Positions 56,632 to 64,000 of a stretch of DNA of 64,000 bases are shown here, in pieces. Source of the DNA: Hymenopus coronatus (lineage: Eukaryota > Arthropoda > Insecta > Mantodea > Hymenopodidae). The stretch is from positions 11,876,501 through 11,940,500 of the forward strand of contig CM060880.1 in NCBI GenBank assembly GCA_030762935.1, written 5' to 3'. Below the pieces are notes generated by a model, which worked only from the letters and a program-made list of their open reading frames with translations, searched no databases and was not told where the DNA came from. Made by a program: the position numbers and the translations under genes. The number at the start of each line of letters is the position of its first letter. Within the stretch, counting starts at the first letter, position 1.

Positions 56632-57384
56632 ATGCCGAAGGTGAAGTCAGACAAACGCGAGGAGAGTAACGGCAGTGCCGAGACTACTCCCGAGAAGAAA
56701 TCCTCATCATGGGGTACAAGTGGTCAACTTTTCGGCACCGAGACTACAGAGACCACGTTCCAGGGCGCTGGGTTCAAGGACAAGGAGAAAGCACTGGAGA
56801 CGATGAAACTCCTGGAAGGTCGTGACATCACCTTCCAATTCCAGATCATCAATTCCATGTATCACCGTGCCAAGGTGATCCTCAAGCGCACCAAAGACGC
56901 TGAAAAGGTCCGTAATCTAACAGAAGCTGTAGAAACCTTTGAGAATTGGATCAACGACTATAAGGCGCATTCCCGCGCAAAGGAGAACCTCAACTACCTG
57001 CCCGTGGATGTGGTTGAGGGATTCGAACCGTTGGCGAAGCGCTATGACGTCGACACTAAGGTTCCTGGCGCTCCCAGAAACTTCCTAGCGGCATACAAGG
57101 CTGTAGACGGTGATCTGAAGCGACTCAGGATGTCTAAGGTCGACCCTGACGACGAAAACAGCATCACGTGGGATGTACATAGGAATAAGTACCTGAAACC
57201 TCTGGTGGAGAAAGTTAAGAATGAGGCTCTCTACAGGACGGAGAAGGAAGTCCAGGGGCTGCCTACGCGAGACCACACCGAGATCATCATGTGGGCTTAC
57301 ACCCCCGAGGTCAGCAAGGTCAAGAAAGCCGTCCCTCTAGTCAAGGAACTTGAGGGTAAAGAACTTAACGGACTCTTTGACTGA
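56632..57384 (+). CDS. Conserved-looking 250-residue charged protein, function unknown
   Basis: The start is the ATG at 56632 because a good splice acceptor (ttatttatgtttcag) ends at 56630, one base upstream; the open frame continues above it only through intron. Stop TGA at 57382. Lys/Glu-rich and soluble, with no signal peptide or membrane segment. The first 30 residues are Ser/Thr/Glu-rich; the rest looks mainly helical (for example MKLLEGRDITFQFQI and WINDYKAHSRAKENLNYLP). Codons are GC-rich compared with the AT-rich surroundings, the mark of a constrained, probably well-expressed gene. I do not recognise the family. The 5' untranslated part must come from at least one upstream exon, for which 48790-49011 is a candidate. 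Confidence 0.88.
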   Translation: MPKVKSDKREESNGSAETTPEKKSSSWGTSGQLFGTETTETTFQGAGFKDKEKALETMKLLEGRDITFQFQIINSMYHRAKVILKRTKDAEKVRNLTEAVETFENWINDYKAHSRAKENLNYLPVDVVEGFEPLAKRYDVDTKVPGAPRNFLAAYKAVDGDLKRLRMSKVDPDDENSITWDVHRNKYLKPLVEKVKNEALYRTEKEVQGLPTRDHTEIIMWAYTPEVSKVKKAVPLVKELEGKELNGLFD

Positions 57385-57461
57385 AGAAGTGCTCTTAAAC
57401 ATAAGTTGTACATACCTACTCGGTCAGAAAGGAATATTTCTTGTTTTCTCATTTACTTATC

Positions 57462-57467
57462 AATAAA
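57462..57467 (+). terminator. Polyadenylation signal AATAAA
   Basis: AATAAA about 78 bases after the stop codon of the 250-residue gene, followed by T/GT-rich sequence. A second AATAAA lies about 45 bases further on. Confidence 0.6.
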
Positions 57468-57499
57468 AGGCTGGTCCTAATAACTAACATTTATTCCCT

Positions 57500-60400
57500 T
57501 GTGTTGGTAAATAAATGTGACTATATTACCCTTTTCTGTTTAACAATGATCACTTGGGTACTTCTCCAGTTTTTGGAGTGAAATACAGGTCAGTTCAAAA
57601 CTAGCCTATAAGCAGAAGCAATGGATGCATACAACAATAATAAAGTTAATTTATGAGTCATGTTACTATTTTTTAGTTTTGTATATGTTGGCAACAAAGT
57701 TTTGTTAAGTAAAGTTATTTACAGCCTTGGATTTTAGGCAAAATGGTAGTAATTTAAAAGTTAGTAAATATAATCATGTTTCGAGGTGAGTTTTTCATTT
57801 TGGGCTTTTAAGGTGCAGCTTCTATTCAATTATAAATGTCAGTTTATGCCCTTTTAAATGAACTTAAACTTTTTCAATTTATTTTCTATTTTTCTATTAG
57901 ATTTAGGTAACTTTAGATCAGATTTTTCCATTTCTACTCGTCTGAGTCAGAGTGTTTGTGCAAACTCGACCACAAACCTTGGAGCCCACTAGAGGGGAAA
58001 GTGATAGCCAATTTGTCACTGGGCACAAGTCATAACACAATGCTTGCGCTTGTATTCCAACACTTGATTCAGCAGTGGTGATAAGTTGCCCTCAATGATG
58101 GATATTGCATACTGCAGATGTACTTCTGTAATGATTAACTGGGCTGGAGTAGCCTTCTCCAGAGATGGACACCATTTTGAAATTAAGTTCGAATGCGATC
58201 ATTAGGGATTGTATCTTGGGGACCTATAGAAGGACACATGCGAATACCAGTTGCATACCTACTGAATAGAGACTGACCTGCATGGGCCGCACGTAAACAA
58301 CCTGTAGTAACACATTCTAAGCAGCAGTATACTATGCTCTATATTACAATACAGTTTTACAGGTAATTAATGCCTTTGATTATAGTGCATACTATTCAAT
58401 CAAGATTGTGAAATCTCTTGCTTCAAATGGATTGCATTAAGATATGCAATTCAGAACTTTGCAGATATATCTACGACTTTAACACATATTTGAAAACATT
58501 GAAATGCCTTGAGACTTGAAAACTGTCGATGAACTTGTGTAAGCATTTAATCAGAGACCTGTGACACTTAAGTAGAGACAGTGTTTGGAAAAAATGTTGG
58601 ATTGTCAATAATGCGTGAAATACAAAATGTGCTACGAGGTGTTTCTATGGAAATAATTGCTGAATGGAGTATCTTATCCAATAGTCGATGATGTGTCCTA
58701 TTTCCATTTTGCTCCAATCACATCTTGTGATATGGAGTAACATTTTTCATAATATAAAGCCTGTTTACATGCCCATTGGAGATGATTCACATTGGAGACA
58801 TTATGGATGTATGTTGTTGTGAATTATAATCCATGTATCTTGAGAGAAAATGTAATGGATAATGATGCTGATGACTTGTTGCACAACAGCAATTGCATGT
58901 ATGTGTATACTAAAATTGTTAGTTCCCGTAAATGAGTGGTATTTATGTTTACCACCACCTTACTTTAATCACCTTCCACTGCTAGTGTAAACACAGAGTC
59001 TACCATGCAACTTCTGCCCCATTTTCCTTCTGTTAGTACCAATACATATACACTACATTGTCAGCACATCACAGCTATATACCATGCTACGATAACTTCG
59101 ATTCTGCCCCATTAACGGTCCCCAAGTTGCTAGCCCTAGTGATCATGTTTTGCATTATATTCTGCTTTTCTCTTTGAAAGTGGCTTCCCGATTTGCAATT
59201 AGTTGATGATGGAGATGTTGCATGAAAGAAGCAGCACAATTTAGCTACAATGCCTATCTTGAGTCAACCATTAAAAATTAAACTTCACTGTTATGTTAAT
59301 GAATTTGTTGCCCATATCTTTTCAACTGATGAAACAGTTTTTTTTTTGTTTAAGGTTTGTAAAAAGTATTTTATCAACCAACACATGTTAATAACAAAGC
59401 TTCAAGGGGGTGAAACTGTTTTATCTAGAGTTCTTATTATATTTACATGGTCTTGTATAGCAACTGTTCAACTATTGATTTTGACAAACTGTACCTGTGA
59501 TGTGCAACTGTTAATGTTGAAGTTTATTTAATAGGATGGGATGTAATGAGAAGTTAAGAAATTCTGCAAAATGAAGACCTATTAGGATGCACTTTTAACT
59601 TAACGTTACAAGAATTACTCCTGTTTGGTACTTCCAAACTCTTAAGTGATGCCACATCAAGTCAATTTTAAACAGTCCCATTTAATACTTTCACTTTAAG
59701 TGTGTTAAGTCATATTAAGTCAAATTTATTGTAATCCTGGCAGTACACAATGTTATACTACTGTGTATGGTTTAATTTCTGATCAATTTTATTATCCTGG
59801 ACTTATGCCAACTCAGTTGAATTAGCTTATTTCAGGATTCATAGATTGAAATGTATAAATATGATGTATATAAAATGTGCAATGGCTTAAAATGCAGCAG
59901 CCTTATATATTGGTGGGTAAAGGAATTCTTCTTCACTGCTGACACTAACATGAATCTGGCAGCTGTTAACTTCATTGCCAATGTACTAAAGAGCAAGTAT
60001 TTGTCACTAGTGCATTGAAAAAGTCAGAAGGAAACGGTTACTTTCACTTAATTCATAAGTTGTAATAGGCCAAGCCTTTTCATAATTTGTATTTTGGAAG
60101 GTATATTAGTAATTTGCCTATTGCAGTTTGGAGCAATACTCTTTACTTCTCACAATATGGGATAGCTGGTAAGCACATAGGTTTCTTGTAACTCTTGTTC
60201 CAATTTCTGGGCATAGGGAGATAATCTTACTTTGCACCAGTACAGGGCTTCACCTCTGATTAGCTCATTGAAGTATTCCTAAGGGTGCAATGTGGTTAGC
60301 TGTGCTAATCATCATCATCATTCTCATCCTACAGTGCCTTTGTTTTATGCCAAGGCTGCAGATTGCACAAATGTGTACTCCACACAAAGTCTACTCATTC

Positions 60401-60630
60401 TGTTACTTCCACATTATTTACTCATGAGTGCTACAAACATATATGTAATGAATACTAAGTGTTGTTGAAAGTGGTGTCTATCTATGCGAAGGCATTCTTG
60501 ACATCGCCGGATGAAATTACCATTCACATATATAAGTCCAAATGCAGCATCAATTTCGTCTAGCTTTTCCTTCTCTAGAGCATGTTGTTTTTTGCTTCTT
60601 TTGATTAGCATTTAGCAATTCCGTAGTTCT
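57500..60630. other. No gene recognised
   Basis: About 3.1 kb downstream of the 250-residue gene with little obvious repeat content. The longest open frame (59250-59531) has no recognisable motif. It could be a long 3' untranslated region or plain intergenic DNA. Confidence 0.5.
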
Positions 60631-60632
60631 AA

Positions 60633-60960
60633 TTGGTCGCCTCCTTAGCGCAGTGGTAGCGTGGCTGCTTACCAAGAGGTAGGATTCCCAGGACCTGCAT
60701 GGGGATTTTTGCCCTGCTGGGAGACCTGGTCCAGGGTGCACTCAACCTCATGAGGTTCCTGGGGGGGGGGGGGGCAATTGAGGAGCTACTTGATGGAGAA
60801 GTAGTGGCTCCAGGTCATAAGGACCACATTAACCAGCCGGGGGGGGGGTGGTGGTTTGAAGCACTGACCCCATCTCACCCTCCAATACTGCACCCCATCT
60901 ATGACATCTGACATGGACCGAGATGGGGGGGATGCAGCTGCTGGGAGTTAGGCCAAGGTT
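60633..60960 (+). repeat. SINE D copy
   Basis: tRNA-like head cgcctccttagcgcagtggt with ggctgcttaccaagaggtag, but a poor B box (ggattcccag). The body carries G-homopolymers at 60762 and 60840. Ends near the TTA-rich stretch at 60970. Confidence 0.6.
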
Positions 60961-61038
60961 CCTTGTGAGCTGTTGTTTATTGGAGTTTATTATTATTGTT
61001 CTAAATTGATTGACCAAACTTCTCATAGTGCTAACTAA

Positions 61039-61563
61039 CTTATAAAATAATACAGATTGAGTCGACCAGACACACTATGACTTCACATAACTAAAACGTT
61101 TCCCGACGCATTTCATCTTCGGTTGAGGGTATCATCAAGGTGTCAATTGCCTGGAACTCCAGTGCTTCTGTGGATCATTCTTCCCTGGGTTGCAGACATC
61201 TGATGGAGGTTTTACAAGGCTTAGTAGTGAGTTAACTTCTGGCGGGATGTCAAAGTTCATAAGAAAATCACTTGTGGTTTTTTTATATAAATCTTATCTC
61301 AAATATTTAATTCTGAAGTAAGACTGACCGATTTTAATAGATGAGTCTTTTCCTCTATCTTGTGATGGTCATTCCAAAAGTTAACTAGCTACTAAGCCTC
61401 ATAAAATCTCCATCGGATATCTCCACCCCAGAGAAGCAAGATCCACAGAAGCACCGGGTTTCCAGCCAGACACCTTCAACCGAAGTTGAAACACGTCGGG
61501 AAAAGTTTTAGGCATGTAAAGCCATAGAGTGTCTGGTCGACTCAATCTGTATTACTTTATAAA
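61039..61563. mobile_element. Foldback element with inverted repeats of about 75 bases
   Basis: The left end (gattgagtcgaccagacaca, 61055 on) is repeated inverted at the right end (gtgtctggtcgactcaatct, 61530 on). The matching continues inward to caaccgaag near 61478. The about 360-base core also shows inverted pairs (e.g. cttctgtggat near 61165 and atccacagaag near 61440). No open frame. Confidence 0.85.
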
Positions 61564-62389
61564 TTATTACAGTGCTTCACAATGTTAATTCCAATTGGTT
61601 TTTTAACTAATCTCACAGTGCCCCTACCCAGAATTGGATAACCAGGAAATTGTTGCTGAGATTCTCTCACACCTGTATACATGATTAATTTTTCATGTAT
61701 CATTTGTATGTACATAAAAATGCTGTTCAAGTGTGAATTTATTGGTAGCATTTCCATGGACTAATAAGAGAATAACATTCCTAATGAAATCAACATAGAT
61801 GCATTGTCATACCAACATATTATATTATCAAAAAACTTCACTACACAAAAACAAAGTAATGACTGAGATAGTTCACAGCTGATAAATGTACCCTTGACAC
61901 GTACTGCGTCACTTTTGTGCATTGGCATAATACCGAGGTTAGTCATGTTTGCCAATATGCATAAAATCGAGGCATAGTACCATCAGGAATAACACACTGA
62001 CCACAAGGTACTCCTGGGTGATGAATGTGTAGTGTTGGTTAGGTAGGTTACTTAAGATCCTAGACCATATAGGGAGTGTTGGAAAGAAAAGCACTTCCCA
62101 AAATATTGGATTCTTTGTTATGTAGTTTTGATCATAGGATTTAGGAGAACTTGCATACTTAGCATAGAGGTTTTGTGCTGTTGTACTTATAATTTGAAAG
62201 CAGCAACTACAAGTCAGTAAGTGTATGCAGCTTTAAAGTTATTTATTGCAAACTGATATATTTTTTGTAACAGAAAGTTTAATAAACTTCAAACTCATAT
62301 CACGTTAGAAAGAGAGTCCTCAATAACATAGACGTAAGTTTTAAATTTCTGACCGAATTATATCTTAGATCCTTTATATAATATACTGT

Positions 62390-62394
<5 letters not shown>

Positions 62395-62440
<46 letters not shown>
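62395..62440. repeat. (TA)n microsatellite
   Basis: About 22 perfect TA units inside AT-rich DNA. Confidence 0.95.
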
Positions 62441-62445
<5 letters not shown>

Positions 62446-63065
62446 CCTCTTTTATAAAAATAATAATGATGTATGAACAAGTGTCTGCAAAAGCTTCTTT
62501 GTTCCCTTTTTTTTCACTGCAATAAGCAGTTCAGATTTTTTATTGTTAAAATAAGCAGATTGTTCAGATATACAGTTGTAAACTCTTTTGTATATTTGCT
62601 AACAGTATATAGTTTAGATATTCTCATACTAGTAATAAATTAAATAAAATGCTGTGTTATTAAGTTTGTATCTCCACTTACATCACTTCATTTATATGTA
62701 TTATTGATCGCAATGGAAAGAGTTTATTACAAGTAAGAACTGAGCGAAGTTCAGTGATTATGACCACAGTATCATAAATTTCAATACTGCTAATTAATTC
62801 CAATAATTTTAACGTAATAAATTACAAGCAAGAATGATGTGTTGCATTTATATATTTTTGCAATGGAATTTTATCAATCAAAATGCTTACAAGCTGTAAG
62901 CGTGATGTATTTTTGAAAAATATATGTATCAGCAGTACAAAATAAACCACCTTCAAATTTCAGTGCAAGTTGAATGTGTACGTATGTGTATATTTGTAAG
63001 TGAATACCATTAATTGCTTGTATTTTAGTTAAACATCCTACATAGAAATAAACATTTTTTTAAAA

Positions 63066-64000
63066 ATCTGTGTGTTCCATTCATATGAGTTACTCTACTT
63101 GTTCTGCAAATAAACTTCTTACAAAACGTTCTTCTATTCATTTCAAGCTAATCAAGATCAAACATTAACAGAAATTGTCTTATTACTTGCTTCCATGTCA
63201 GTAAAAGGGAAATACAGGAATACACAAGGCTAAAGCAGTAGTCAAATCTTTTAAAAGCTGTTGCTATGATTGACATTGGAATCTGATTCTCTTTATGTGA
63301 CCAGGAGCAAAACACAAAAAACATGGATGACTACTTCCAGTTTGAGTAAAGCATAAGTATTTTAAAATTGAAACCAATAACAAGGAATATCTCGGAAATG
63401 CTACACTCCACAATAAAAATGTATGGAACATAAATTGTGTGTTTTGACAAGATCTGCATTTTTTGTGCAGTAAGTTTTGTCTCTTATGGTTAACCAATTA
63501 TGCAAAGTCATCCAGAATGAAGAGGGCTTCAGTGGTTATTCCCAGGAATTTCAAGATATACATTTTATTTGCAATCTAAATATCTCTTATACTTGGTATT
63601 TTAATCAATACTTTAAAGCCATTTTGAGAAAATCAAAATTTTTCAAATGTTTTCCATATAAAGCATAGTTTGGGGTGGCCGTGCCATGGCTGCGTGGTTA
63701 GACCAGTCGCCTCTCAACTAGACGGCACAGGTTTGATCCCAAGCGACCACAATACGAGATTTGTGTTGAACAAAGCAGCAGGGGCAGGCTTTCTCCAGGT
63801 TCTCCGGTTTCCCCCGCCATAGCATTCCACTGGTGCTCCATCTTCATTTCATGTATCGCCAGAGTCATTGCCTGTGGTGCCACAAGTAGTAAAAGCAGGC
63901 ATTAAACATCACAAAAAAAAAATTTTGGTGTGGCATGATTTTCTTTAAATTCTTCATGTGGCATCCTCAGAAGATATTAAACTTATACCAAGTTTGGTAT
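63066..64000 (-). repeat. R1 repeat copy, split by SINE E, cut by the window edge
   Basis: From tctgtgtgttccattcatat to agtttggggtgg near 63677; resumes at ttttggtgtggcatga after the SINE and continues to the window end (accaagtttggtat). Confidence 0.88.
63674..63925 (+). repeat. SINE E copy, full length, nested in R1
   Basis: Head ggccgtgccatggctgcgtg, B box caggtttgatcccaagc near 63730, body gctttctccaggttctccgg, tail ending in A10. Flanks tttggggtgg and ttttggtgtgg look like a target-site duplication. Confidence 0.87.

Noticed and set aside
59250..59531. 93-codon open frame on the + strand
   Set aside because: AT-rich, no motif, no splice or poly(A) context that would mark it as a gene.

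Overview
This is a stretch of an animal nuclear genome, AT-rich and packed with repeats. Genes are split by long introns with standard GT-AG splice sites, and transposable elements and tRNA-derived SINEs fill most of the rest. One gene encodes an insect-type ionotropic receptor (IR), so the source is an arthropod and very probably an insect. Large introns, Penelope, mariner and Tigger relics and several SINE families fit a large-genome hemimetabolous insect such as a cockroach or termite; that placement is inference.

Three protein-coding genes are supported. (1) On the + strand, six exons between 1047 and 20794 form the 3' part of a coiled-coil gene of the DUF4515 family (CFAP157/BBOF1-like, ciliary), ending in a very acidic Glu/Gly tail; its 5' part lies outside the window. 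(2) On the - strand, 42478 down to 27822, five exons whose phases all match encode a complete 713-residue divergent IR with a ligand-binding region, three membrane segments and a pore loop. Genes 1 and 2 converge. (3) On the + strand, 56632-57384 is a 250-residue single-coding-exon protein I do not recognise. A GC-rich, CRE-containing promoter-like region with a candidate first exon at about 48790-49011 may belong to it.

Between the convergent genes 1 and 2 lies a block of about 3.3 kb (23254-26530) built of five-base units. It starts as a near-perfect (GGCTA)n array, passes through (GGCCA)n, then becomes a G-rich mosaic minisatellite and a GGTAG/GGTGG-like tract. It is extremely G-rich on the + strand and gives long spurious open frames on both strands.

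The dominant repeat is a non-coding family of about 0.85 kb, here called R1. It has a palindromic 5' end, an internal GT microsatellite and a 3' end reading ...CACATCAGATTTTT. About thirty full or partial copies lie in both orientations in introns and intergenic DNA, sometimes head to head around one shared palindrome. Five SINE-like families (A to E) carry tRNA-like heads. DNA-transposon relics include four mariner/Tc1-type pieces, one Tigger/pogo element, a DUF4817-type fragment and several hairpin elements. Retroelement relics are Gypsy gag and pol pieces on opposite strands and two Penelope-like pieces. All transposase and polymerase frames seen are broken.

I see no rRNA, functional tRNA, CRISPR array or operon-like structure. 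No wholly new molecular system is evident. The most unusual items are the pentanucleotide block, the R1 family and the candidate distant first exon of gene 3.
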